DNA of 64,000 bases from Alterisphingorhabdus sp038748365 (lineage in GTDB: Bacteria > Pseudomonadota > Alphaproteobacteria > Sphingomonadales > Sphingomonadaceae): the NCBI GenBank assembly GCA_038748365.1, contig JBCDIZ010000011.1:1-64000 (forward strand), read 5' to 3'. How positions within the stretch are numbered: the first letter of the stretch is position 1; every line of letters starts with the position of its first letter. Of this stretch, positions 17,220 through 25,094 are shown in pieces. The notes under the pieces are model-generated. The model had not been told where the DNA came from and did no database searches. It worked only from the letters and a program-made list of their open reading frames with translations. The position numbers and the translations under genes are program-made.

Positions 17220-18242
17220 TTACGCCTTATGTACTGCCTTGATCCATGGACCATAGGGGGTATTACCCAGCCAATCCACCTGCGTTTTGGCGGATATTTC
17301 GTTTATCGCCATTTGCGGCTTATTGCCGGGGTGAACTGCGCGGCGGGCGGGTCTTTCAGCGACTGGCATGCCCATAATTTCGGCCATTGTGCGTGGTATA
17401 TCCATTGGGTCGGCGGTACGGCCCGAGCCATCCTCAGCGCCCATGCGCGCCACTAATGCGGGATAGCCTGCCTTGCGCTCTTCGGAAGCACGATCACGCA
17501 GCGCTTTGGTATAGACATTACGCTTCTTCCATATGTCGGTCGGGTAACCGCCGGGCTGGATGACGGTAACGCCAATATTATGTGGCACCAACTCATACGC
17601 CATCTGTTCGGCCATGGCTTCAACCGCGAATTTGGTCGGCGAATAATGGCCTGCACCGGGCACAATAACCCGGCCAAGCTGCGATGATATGGCGAAGATA
17701 TGCCCCGATTTCTGCGCCCGCATCCCCGGCAAGACTGCGCGCGCCAGCCGGTGATAGCCATAGACATTGGTGTCAAAGATCAGCTTGGTCGCTTCCATAT
17801 CCTGCAGTTCGATCGGCCCGGTAATGCCGATACCTGCATTGTTGACCAAAATATCAATCGGACCGCCAGTAAGGCGTTCGGCTTCAGCAACACCTTTGCT
17901 CACGGAGTCATCGGAAAGGACATCGATTTCAACAATATCCAACTGAAGCTTGCTGTTCCGTGCCTCTTCGGCGAGGCTTTCCGCTTCAGGCCGCGGCAGA
18001 TTACGCATGGTGGCGATCACATGCGCACCCAATGATGCAAAATGCAATGCGCTTAAACGGCCAAAGCCTGAGGAACAGCCGGTGATAAGCACTGATTTAC
18101 CAGAGAGGGGAGGGGATGCTTTATCAGTCGACTGGGCGGTGGCAGCAGCCAGACTATAACCACCCGCTGCGAGGGCGCCGACGGCGGCGGTCCCGGAAAG
18201 CAATGTTCTGCGACTCATTATACTATCATTATCGGTCATCAT
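17220..18242 (-). CDS. SDR-family oxidoreductase with a Tat-type signal
   Basis: 340 residues. The N-terminus has a twin-arginine motif (SRRTLLSG) and a hydrophobic stretch ending in AAA, suggesting export of the folded enzyme. The Rossmann domain starts at about residue 48 with TGCSSGFG, followed by NNAG and the YSPTK catalytic pair, so it is a classical short-chain dehydrogenase. AGGAG stands six bases before the ATG. Export of an NAD(P)-dependent enzyme is unusual because the cofactor must be carried along. It is followed at once by a secreted serine hydrolase, so the pair may act in the periplasm. Confidence 0.88.
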   Translation of the reverse strand: MMTDNDSIMSRRTLLSGTAAVGALAAGGYSLAAATAQSTDKASPPLSGKSVLITGCSSGFGRLSALHFASLGAHVIATMRNLPRPEAESLAEEARNSKLQLDIVEIDVLSDDSVSKGVAEAERLTGGPIDILVNNAGIGITGPIELQDMEATKLIFDTNVYGYHRLARAVLPGMRAQKSGHIFAISSQLGRVIVPGAGHYSPTKFAVEAMAEQMAYELVPHNIGVTVIQPGGYPTDIWKKRNVYTKALRDRASEERKAGYPALVARMGAEDGSGRTADPMDIPRTMAEIMGMPVAERPARRAVHPGNKPQMAINEISAKTQVDWLGNTPYGPWIKAVHKA

Positions 18243-18256
18243 GCTCTCCTCTATTG

Positions 18257-18700
18257 CTATCTGCGGCTGCTATACTGTGTTGCGGTTTTATCAGCATCGC
18301 TCAACCCGCGTGACGGCGGGATCCGCCAGCTATGGCTGAAACGATAAACTCCGGTTACTGGACGCTTTTGTTTGTCCAGCGCGGGTTTGAATCGGGCTCT
18401 CTGCACCAGCAATTTGCACGTTTTGCGGTCGAGTCTGGGGTCGCCGGAGCTGCTGATGATAACGCATTCGCTGACCCGTCCATTTTCGGTTACGGTTAAC
18501 TCTGTCTCCACATCACCTTCCTGACCATCAAGGGCAGCATGCATCGGATAGTCGGTGACGGTGATCCAAAAATCCGGGGCAATAAGGGGTATCGGTTCTC
18601 TGCGCTCGTTTGGGACTTTTTGCGGTAATCCGGCATAAGCCGCCGCGCTATGAAGCAGTATCAGCGTGCACAATAGCTTTATCGACTGCCCAAGGGACAT
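18257..18700 (-). CDS. TonB C-terminal-domain protein, exported
   Basis: 147 residues from the ATG at 18700, which has AGGAG seven bases upstream. A signal peptide (LLCTLILLHSAAAYAG) is followed by a single TonB-like domain with YPMHAALDGQEGDVETELTV and the pattern CKLLVQRARFKPA. There is no proline-rich spacer and no lasting membrane anchor, so it is not a classical energy-transducing TonB. Stand-alone TonB-like domains of this kind are frequent in sphingomonads and their role is unclear. It ends 14 bases before the SDR start. Confidence 0.75.
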   Translation of the reverse strand: MSLGQSIKLLCTLILLHSAAAYAGLPQKVPNERREPIPLIAPDFWITVTDYPMHAALDGQEGDVETELTVTENGRVSECVIISSSGDPRLDRKTCKLLVQRARFKPALDKQKRPVTGVYRFSHSWRIPPSRGLSDADKTATQYSSRR

Positions 18701-18766
18701 ATCTGCTCTCCTGCAGATCAGCATATTGTTTTTAGATTAATCGCTGCTGACCCTGAGTACAGCCTA

Positions 18767-19351
18767 TCACTGTTGCATCCTGAGCGCCACATCACTCATA
18801 AAGCGGGCGTCGTCATCCTCGGCCAGCCAATGCGCTTCTGCTGCTATGGCCCCTAACATATCGGTGAGGCTGTCCATCTCCGCCTTGGCGTAATTGCCCA
18901 GAACGTGGCCATGTACCCGTGCCTTACTGCCGGGATGACCGATGCCGATGCGGACGCGGCGGAAATCGGGGCCGATATGCTGATCGGCTGAGCGCAGGCC
19001 ATTATGCCCGGCAGTGCCGCCGCCGCGCTTTACCTTGATCTTGAATGGCGCCAGATCGAGCTCGTCATGGAAGATGGTGACATCTTCCGGTACCAGCTTG
19101 TAAAAACGCATTGCCTCGCCAATCGACTGGCCCGATTTGTTCATGAAGGTGGCGGGTTTGAGCAGCAGAAGTTTCTCGCTGGCACCATTGGAAAGGCTGA
19201 GCCGCCCCTCGGCAAGCCAGCCCTGAAATTTCACCTTTGGCGATGAGAAATCATGCACTTCGGCAATGGCATCTAGCGCCATAAAGCCGACATTGTGACG
19301 GTGCAGGGCATATTCAGGCCCCGGATTGCCCAGGCCGACCCAGAGTTGCAT
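18767..19351 (-). CDS. pth: Peptidyl-tRNA hydrolase
   Basis: 194 residues, standard length. LWVGLGNPGPEYALHRHNVGF opens the protein; the histidine of RHNVGF is the catalytic base, and the asparagines of FMNKSG and GHNGLRS bind substrate. The enzyme recycles peptidyl-tRNAs dropped by ribosomes. It lies downstream of rplY with one small gene between, and rplY-pth adjacency is widespread in bacteria. Confidence 0.97.
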   Translation of the reverse strand: MQLWVGLGNPGPEYALHRHNVGFMALDAIAEVHDFSSPKVKFQGWLAEGRLSLSNGASEKLLLLKPATFMNKSGQSIGEAMRFYKLVPEDVTIFHDELDLAPFKIKVKRGGGTAGHNGLRSADQHIGPDFRRVRIGIGHPGSKARVHGHVLGNYAKAEMDSLTDMLGAIAAEAHWLAEDDDARFMSDVALRMQQ

Positions 19352-19370
19352 ATCGGGTCAGCCTCTCATG

Positions 19371-19799
19371 TTATTGCGGCGCAGCGGTGCTGTTCAGTGC
19401 CGTAGCGCGGGCAGCCGTCATGGTCTGACGCGCGCCGAGATAGAACTGAGTGCAGCGCTGCATTTCGCCATTCATCGCGGTTTCATCCATGCCGCGGATC
19501 TGGCGTGTGGTACCGGTCAGGGCATTTGTGCGCTGGTTCTCATTATACTGGCTGGCGCGGCCATTAAAAAAGGCCGTAAGCACATTGAGTTCTGCCAGGC
19601 GCGCCGTTTTCTGATCATCGGGAACATCGGTACGGTTGAGCAGCAAGTCGCGTTGCGCGCCCATCAGGGCAAAACAGCGAAAGTCACTGGCTGCAAGCTC
19701 TGAGAGCTGTTGCGGTGCGGCCTGTTGCTGGGCCATGGCTGGCGTGCCAGCCAGGACCAGTGCGAGAGATGCGACAATGCTGTTTGACCTGATAGACAT
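19371..19799 (-). CDS. Small exported hypothetical protein
   Basis: 142 residues from the ATG at 19799, which has AGGAG upstream. A signal peptide ends at about AMAQQQ. The mature part is mostly helical and contains two cysteines (DFRCFALM and MQRCTQFYLGARQ) spaced about 70 residues apart that could form a disulfide. The family is not one I can name; similar short Q-rich exported proteins are common in Sphingomonadales. It sits between rplY and pth with short gaps, so it is probably co-transcribed with them. Confidence 0.7.
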   Translation of the reverse strand: MSIRSNSIVASLALVLAGTPAMAQQQAAPQQLSELAASDFRCFALMGAQRDLLLNRTDVPDDQKTARLAELNVLTAFFNGRASQYNENQRTNALTGTTRQIRGMDETAMNGEMQRCTQFYLGARQTMTAARATALNSTAAPQ

Positions 19800-19815
19800 A
19801 TTCACTCCTTGACGA

Positions 19816-20478
19816 TTATTCGCTGTCACCTTCCTCGCCGCCTTCTTCAGCAGCTTCGGTTTCTTCGCCTTCTTCAGCTTCAGCCTCGGCTTCGCTATCC
19901 GAACGCTTCAGAGCCGATGGTGCGACAACGGTGGCAACGGTGAAGTCACGATCAGTAATCGCCGATTCGCTACCTTCGGGGAGGTTGACAGCGGAAATAT
20001 GCACCGAGTCACCCACTTCGAGGCCGGTAACATCGATTTCGATCTGATCCGGAATGCGCGCGGCATCGCAAACAAGGTCGAGCTCGTGGCGAACAACATT
20101 GAGAACGCCGCCGCGCTTCAGGCCAGGCGAGGCTTCTTCATTCACGAAGAGTACTGGAACGGCCACTTCAACCGTTGCATCCTTGGCAAGGCGCAGAAAG
20201 TCTACGTGAATCGGGCGGTCAGTAACCGGATGAAAAGCAACATCTTTTGGCAGGGTGCGAACGGCATTGCCGCCGACTTCCACCATGACCAAAGAGTTCA
20301 TGAAGTGGCCAGTACCCAGCATCTTGTTGAGCGCACGCTCTTCCAGATGGATCGGGGTCGGGTCTTCATTATTGCCATAAATTACGGCGGGAACGCGGCC
20401 TTCACGACGCAGCGCACGAGAGGCTCCCTTGCCTGCTTTTTCGCGCTGTTCGGCCGACAGGGTTAGCTGATCGCTCAT
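19816..20478 (-). CDS. rplY: Ribosomal protein bL25, long Ctc/TL5 form
   Basis: 220 residues. The N-terminal 95 residues are the 5S rRNA-binding L25 domain (GASRALRREGRVPAVIYG), and a C-terminal Ctc-type beta domain follows. The final 35 residues are almost all E, A and G and likely disordered, a common trait of long L25 proteins. It binds 5S rRNA on the large subunit. The 232-base region upstream holds its promoter, though no clear boxes were found. Confidence 0.94.
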   Translation of the reverse strand: MSDQLTLSAEQREKAGKGASRALRREGRVPAVIYGNNEDPTPIHLEERALNKMLGTGHFMNSLVMVEVGGNAVRTLPKDVAFHPVTDRPIHVDFLRLAKDATVEVAVPVLFVNEEASPGLKRGGVLNVVRHELDLVCDAARIPDQIEIDVTGLEVGDSVHISAVNLPEGSESAITDRDFTVATVVAPSALKRSDSEAEAEAEEGEETEAAEEGGEEGDSE

Positions 20479-20710
20479 ATTCTGTCTCCAATTGGTGTTT
20501 GCAAAACCCCGCTATTAATCTCGCCTCCAGGGATGACCAAGATGACGGGGATGCGCGCGCTTAAGCGAAAAGCCTCACTATTGCAAGCATTCGTCGTCTG
20601 GAGATGTAACTAAGCTGTAACGCATAAGAGGGCGAATATATTCGAATCCATTTCGGATATAATGGGTAGGGCCGTATCAAAAACTACTTCAACCACTCTG
20701 GAGCCAGTAA

Positions 20711-21532
20711 CTAGCGGTGTGTCGCCATCTGGTTGCTGACCATCAGCAACTGGCCATCAGCGGACCATGCCTCGACCCGTTGGTCATATTGGCTAAGGGC
20801 TATGCTGGCGCTATCGACGCGCAGAAAAATGGGCTGTGAGCCGCAAGCCGCGATCTGCTCAGGAGTCGCCGTGATATGGTTTTGCATCTGGATAGAGGAG
20901 CCCATACGCAATTCATTTGCTGCAAAGAATGTCCGTGGCATCGGGACATCGACCATGGCAACAAGTCCTTTGATATCTAAAGGACGCTCGTCAGCCTCTG
21001 CAATCCATGACCAACTTTCCGGTGTTGGATTGACGCTGAAAAGTTGCCCTTTGGCCAGCCATTGACGATATTTCCCCATCCATAAGGGGGCAAGTGGCGG
21101 GGCAGCGGCCAGAGGACTTGAGTCTTCAATGGATGGGGCGTCTGGCATAGTGATCTGCGTATTGAGATCACTCTCGCGTGGTAGGCCGCAGACCAGATTG
21201 ACGCTCACCATGACATCATCATTCTGAACAAAATCGACCCGCCAGAAATCAGTACGCGCCCGCTTGGTCAGCTGGCTGACTTTCAGTGTAACACTGCCTG
21301 CTGCGACACCACCCATGAAGCTGGTCTGCATGGTCTGAAGCACACCGCGAAAATCGGCATGCTGCATCACTGCATGAACCGCCAGTGCATTAATCCAGCC
21401 ACCAAAGGCTGCTTTGGGTGTGTTGCAATAGTCTGTCGTAACCTCGGCGCGCCATGTCGCTGTCTCGCCTTCGTTTAGAGGATCGAGCATCAGTGCCCGA
21501 TCAAGCGCATAGCGCCCTGCGTCTTGTGTCAT
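20711..21532 (-). CDS. Acyl-CoA thioesterase-like double-hotdog protein
   Basis: 273 residues consisting of two hotdog halves, as in TesB-like proteins. FGGWINALAVHAVM marks the first active-site helix, and SVTLKVSQLTKRARTDFWRVDF is the typical central strand with the Q-x-R-type pattern. By family knowledge such proteins hydrolyse acyl-CoA thioesters, but catalytic residues differ between subfamilies and the substrate is unknown. Its ATG overlaps the stop codon of the TraB/GumN gene upstream by one base (TAATG), indicating coupled translation. Confidence 0.78.
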   Translation of the reverse strand: MTQDAGRYALDRALMLDPLNEGETATWRAEVTTDYCNTPKAAFGGWINALAVHAVMQHADFRGVLQTMQTSFMGGVAAGSVTLKVSQLTKRARTDFWRVDFVQNDDVMVSVNLVCGLPRESDLNTQITMPDAPSIEDSSPLAAAPPLAPLWMGKYRQWLAKGQLFSVNPTPESWSWIAEADERPLDIKGLVAMVDVPMPRTFFAANELRMGSSIQMQNHITATPEQIAACGSQPIFLRVDSASIALSQYDQRVEAWSADGQLLMVSNQMATHR

Positions 21533-22455
21533 TATTGTATGCGCTCCACCAGAAATCCCTGCTCCGCCAGCATCGCCTGAACGCTGTCCCGCCCGGCCAG
21601 ATGTGCTGCGCCAACGGCAATAAAAGGCCGTTTATTTTCATCAATCAGCTCGCTGATAGGCTCTGTCCAGGCCCTGTTGCGCTGTACCAGCAGTGCTTCC
21701 CGCACGGGACCTGTAGCTAGCATACCCGATTGTGCCGTCTCTGCGAGCGCCGCAACATCACCCTCAAGCCAGTTAGCCAACAACTCACGATAGCTTTGCT
21801 TGGCTTCATCTGCATCGGCGATAACTGCTTCGAGCATCCTAGTCTGATGCTCCTCGGAAAGACCATCAAAATAGCTGAATTGCTCTGCCGCACTTTCCAG
21901 AGCGATGATCGACAAATTGCGATCTTTTGCTTCAGCGGTCAGAGCGGCCTCTACCCCATAGGATTGGCTGACGCCCAGACCGCGGGTGGCAATCCCGGCA
22001 AGCGACAGCGCCGCCGCCCAGCTCTCGCGCCCGGCAAAAGCATTTTTCGGCAGTTCCGCTTTCTCGGCAATCTCGGCATATTCATCGCGCCATTCCAGCG
22101 AAATGCGTTCCTGCACCGGCGGAATGCCTGGCGTATAGCCCATATCGCGAAAGGTCTCGGTAATGGGCTGGTCTTCCTGCCGTGCATCAATCTCCAGCAC
22201 CAGTAGCGCGCTATCATCAAGGGCATCGGGCACAGCATTATCAAACCATTGCACCTTATGCGGCAAGGCATGAACCGCGCCGAACAGATAGCCATACCGG
22301 CCATCGCGGCTGACTTTCCAAAGCGCTGGGCGATGCTCACTCGGCATTGCGGCCCAATCATCGGTGATATCGGGCTCTTGCTGACATCCGAAAAGCAGCA
22401 GCGTGAATAGCAGACAAGAGAAAAGGGCGGGGAACCTTGGCATTGGTAACGCCAT
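21532..22455 (-). CDS. TraB/GumN-family lipoprotein
   Basis: 307 residues. The signal peptide ends in a lipobox-like LLFGC, predicting a lipid anchor. The TraB/Tiki-type fold is marked by GYLFGAVHALP with the first conserved histidine, and by AVGAAHLAGRDSVQ near the end with the second. Eukaryotic Tiki relatives are metal-dependent proteases; bacterial members are uncharacterised. It is the first of three paralogues within 4.7 kb. Confidence 0.83.
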   Translation of the reverse strand: MALPMPRFPALFSCLLFTLLLFGCQQEPDITDDWAAMPSEHRPALWKVSRDGRYGYLFGAVHALPHKVQWFDNAVPDALDDSALLVLEIDARQEDQPITETFRDMGYTPGIPPVQERISLEWRDEYAEIAEKAELPKNAFAGRESWAAALSLAGIATRGLGVSQSYGVEAALTAEAKDRNLSIIALESAAEQFSYFDGLSEEHQTRMLEAVIADADEAKQSYRELLANWLEGDVAALAETAQSGMLATGPVREALLVQRNRAWTEPISELIDENKRPFIAVGAAHLAGRDSVQAMLAEQGFLVERIQ

Positions 22456-22520
22456 AAGCTCCCCGCCCTAATCAGGCAATCGGGATTAGGTCCTGACCCT
22501 AAGATCCGAAACCTAAGCGA

Positions 22521-23450
22521 TCAATATTCGATACGGCTGGTCGTAATATTCTTCTTGGCAAGCTGGGCCTGCACACTGGTGTCGCCTGCAAGGTGGCCGG
22601 CGCCGACTGCGATAAAGACAGTACCTGGTGTTTCCAGACGGGTATCAATCCATTCCGCCCAGTTCGCATTGCGTTTAGTCAGCAGCGCATCATAGACTAG
22701 CTTGTCCGAGAAGCCTTCATTCATAAGCGCGGCTAATTTCTCGGTGTCACCACTACCCCATGTGGTGACCATGGAATCCACAAAGCTTTCGATCTCAGGT
22801 ATCGCAGCAACAGCTGCATTCAGCATCGCGATCTGGTTTTCTTCCGGCAAATCATCGAAGAAACCAAGCTGCTGTTCAACAGTTTCAAGTTGGCCAAGTG
22901 TTTTGCCATCATTTTCGGCCTGCGCTGTCAGAACCTTTTCAGCGCCGCTATTCACATCATAACCTTTGGCCAGCAGTGGCACTACACCCAAGGTAATGCT
23001 GGCGAGCCAAGGCTCAAACTGGTCGAGACCGGCAGCAGGAATACCCAATGAACCAAGAGCTGTTTCATAGGCTGCCTTATTCTCCGGGGTTAGTTTTTCC
23101 CGAAATGGGCCTGTCACTTCATCGGTGCCCATAGCCATAGCTTTTTGTTGCGATGCGGGGTCATCTGCACCCACAATCTCAAGCACCAGCTCATCAGATG
23201 CATCAAAAGCCTCTTTCACCGCTTCATCAAACCAGCTCAGGCCAGGCTTTAGGATATGGACAGTGCCGAAAAGGTAGATGGTGGTATCCTTATCTTTGAC
23301 TACCCACAGGGCAGGGTCGATATCTACTGTCTCGGCAGCTGCAGGGGCTGCCGCAGTTTCCTGAGCGAGCACTGGGCTGGATGCCAAAGAGAAACTCGAA
23401 ATGGCTGCAGCCACAGCAAGGATTGACGATTTAAGCATGGAATTTTTCAT
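22521..23450 (-). CDS. TraB/GumN-family exported protein
   Basis: 309 residues with a cleavable signal peptide (ending near SPVLAQE), not a lipoprotein. It has the same landmarks as its neighbours: IYLFGTVHILKPGLSW and AVGAGHLAGDTSVQAQL. Acidic residues (LVLEIVGADD) follow the first motif at the same spacing as in the other two copies. It is probably a periplasmic metal-dependent peptidase or hydrolase by analogy to Tiki, unproven. It lies 65 bases upstream of the first paralogue. Confidence 0.83.
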   Translation of the reverse strand: MKNSMLKSSILAVAAAISSFSLASSPVLAQETAAAPAAAETVDIDPALWVVKDKDTTIYLFGTVHILKPGLSWFDEAVKEAFDASDELVLEIVGADDPASQQKAMAMGTDEVTGPFREKLTPENKAAYETALGSLGIPAAGLDQFEPWLASITLGVVPLLAKGYDVNSGAEKVLTAQAENDGKTLGQLETVEQQLGFFDDLPEENQIAMLNAAVAAIPEIESFVDSMVTTWGSGDTEKLAALMNEGFSDKLVYDALLTKRNANWAEWIDTRLETPGTVFIAVGAGHLAGDTSVQAQLAKKNITTSRIEY

Positions 23451-23510
23451 AGATATTTGCCTTTTATTCTAGTGTGTTTTGAGAGGAGGGTTAGAAAATG
23501 TGTTAAGAAA

Positions 23511-23966
23511 TTAACGTGCGCGAAATTTGACGATCCCGAACGTGACCATGGTAATCACAAAACCGACCAGAAAGATCGCAAAGGGATCGGGTTGGCGTAC
23601 CAGCTCGCCAGCAGCCAGCACTTGCCATATCGGATATGCGCCTATCATAGCGAACCAGCCCGCCGACATGCTGATCAGGTTGTTGCGTTCGACCAATTCA
23701 TCTACCTGCCTGAAGGAATAGATCGGCCACAAAACCAATCCTATAAGAAACGCGATTGCCAGTATGATTGCGATAACCGGTGGCAATATCAGCCTGTCGG
23801 CATCACCGGCGAAGAGATTGCCGTCACCAAGATCGAAAAATGCCGTCCCAAAGCCGACAAAAAATCCAAGTGCGCCAGCCGCGACCATAGTTATATACAT
23901 TGCCCTGCGGCGTTTGCGCATTTTTGCTTCGCCGGGATTGTGCGTGTTGTCATGACTTTCAGCCAT
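23511..23966 (-). CDS. Hypothetical membrane protein in XRE-regulator operon
   Basis: 151 residues from the ATG at 23966, which has GGAGG eight bases upstream and overlaps the regulator stop by eight bases. About four membrane helices (around MVAAGALGFFVGFGTAFFDL, LILPPVIAIILAIAFLIGLV, and two near the C-terminus) follow a charged N-terminus. It resembles the four-helix membrane proteins often found beside small HTH regulators in sphingomonads. No catalytic motif is seen. The partner gene at 24183-24629 has a similar size and topology. Confidence 0.7.
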   Translation of the reverse strand: MAESHDNTHNPGEAKMRKRRRAMYITMVAAGALGFFVGFGTAFFDLGDGNLFAGDADRLILPPVIAIILAIAFLIGLVLWPIYSFRQVDELVERNNLISMSAGWFAMIGAYPIWQVLAAGELVRQPDPFAIFLVGFVITMVTFGIVKFRAR

Positions 23967-24186
23967 TGGCATGCCCTCCGGCCTGTTCAGAATATTGATC
24001 ATCAAAAATTTCCTCAATCGCCTGCCCGAACAGGCGCGCTATCTTGAATGCCAGGGGCAGGGACGGGTCATATTTGCCAGTCTCAATCGCATTGACTGCC
24101 TGGCGGGAAACATCCAGCCGTCCAGCCAATTCTGCCTGGCTCCAGTCTCGCTCGGCGCGCAGGACTTTGAGCCTGTTCTTCATCAC
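23959..24186 (-). CDS. Small XRE/Cro-type transcriptional regulator
   Basis: 75 residues, nearly all helix-turn-helix: LKVLRAERDWSQAELAGRLDVSRQAVNAIETGKYDPSL is a textbook HTH_3 domain (shown here in part: DVSRQAVNAIETGKYDPS). It belongs to the YgzD-like group of tiny regulators that sit in operons with membrane proteins. It overlaps the gene before by four bases and the gene after by eight. It is the likely ligand for the TGACA/TGTCA repeats upstream of the operon. Confidence 0.88.
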   Translation of the reverse strand: MMKNRLKVLRAERDWSQAELAGRLDVSRQAVNAIETGKYDPSLPLAFKIARLFGQAIEEIFDDQYSEQAGGHANG

Positions 24187-24629
24187 TGCAGCCCCCTACG
24201 TTGAAAGATAAAATATGCCGTTGCCCAGCTGAGCATGGTGATTCCGACCAGATCGTCACCATATAATTCTCGCAAACCTGTGAGGTCGCGCAGAAAATCC
24301 AGTGTCGTAATTATATTGAAGAACAACAATGTAGTCACTGCGACAAGAGCGGCATTCGCCATAAGCTGGAACGTATAATCTTCGGTGCATCGTCGGTCGA
24401 AACGGGACAATATAACCACCACAAAACTGAGTATCGGAACACCAAGACCCAGAGCAATTGCGCTGAATTCCGGGTTGGTGATGGTTGCAATAGGCTTGAT
24501 TTCATCAAAGCTGTTATCAACCAGCATAATCAGCCCAACGACAAACAGCATGATCATGATACCATTGATAATGTTTGCGCTGTTTCTCCCGTAAAATATT
24601 TTCTTCACGGTTTTTTCTTTGGCTGCCAT
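24183..24629 (-). CDS. Hypothetical four-helix membrane protein
   Basis: 148 residues with a basic N-terminus and four membrane helices (IINGIMIMLFVVGLIMLV; ALGLGVPILSFVVVILS; LMANAALVAVTTLLFFNIIT; and one near the C-terminus). The ending FIFQRRGLQ is typical of proteins that precede XRE regulators of the YgzD type. No function is known. It overlaps the regulator start by four bases, so translation is coupled. Confidence 0.72.
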   Translation of the reverse strand: MAAKEKTVKKIFYGRNSANIINGIMIMLFVVGLIMLVDNSFDEIKPIATITNPEFSAIALGLGVPILSFVVVILSRFDRRCTEDYTFQLMANAALVAVTTLLFFNIITTLDFLRDLTGLRELYGDDLVGITMLSWATAYFIFQRRGLQ

Positions 24630-24661
24630 TTTTCTTTTCCTTGATTTACAGAATTACCGTT

Positions 24662-24823
24662 TCAACCAATCATCGCGGCAATAATCTGCAGCGTTTCCAG
24701 TCCACGGTCGTACCAAGCGAGAAGATTCTCATTGGCCTTCTTGACCAGTGCTATGCCGATAACGCTGCCAGCAATCAGCCATAATGCGTTTCGGTCGGAT
24801 TGTGTCATCTGACAGGGTTTCAT
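24662..24823 (-). CDS. Very small membrane protein, first gene of the XRE operon
   Basis: 53 residues from the ATG at 24823, chosen because AAGGA lies eight bases upstream. An earlier in-frame start at 24862 would fall in the operator palindrome. One hydrophobic helix (ALWLIAGSVIGIALV) is followed by an amphipathic stretch with two aromatic residues. It is too short for a family call. It is included because the ribosome site, promoter and operon layout all agree. Confidence 0.55.
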   Translation of the reverse strand: MKPCQMTQSDRNALWLIAGSVIGIALVKKANENLLAWYDRGLETLQIIAAMIG

Positions 24824-24861
24824 GATCTCTATCCTTATCGTCTCTAATGTGTTTCGTGACA

Positions 24862-24998
24862 CTGACTTAATGTCAGGTCTCCATGACTATATGACGTGAT
24901 TCGCTGACAATGTCAATAACACATGACTTTTAGTATATAATAACTGACTAAGTGCAATGCCTACATGTCATAAAGCGATGTTTCAGCGACATTTTGTC
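24862..24998 (-). promoter_or_regulatory. Promoter with clustered TGACA/TGTCA operators
   Basis: On the minus strand TTGACA (24911-24916) and TATAGT (24886-24891) are 19 bases apart. Three perfect inverted repeats surround them: CTGAC-N5-GTCAG (24862-24876, near the transcript start), TGACA-A-TGTCA (24905-24915, on the -35 box) and GACA-TTT-TGTC (24988-24998). Single TGAC half-sites are scattered between. This is the expected design for autorepression by the XRE protein. Confidence 0.6.
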
Positions 24999-25094
24999 AG
25001 GTGCAGACCGCTGACCTACTCCATCGGCATGCTATGCCTGCAATGATTATGAAGATCATCTGCTGCTTTTCCGAGTGAGCGATAGCGCTTGCAA

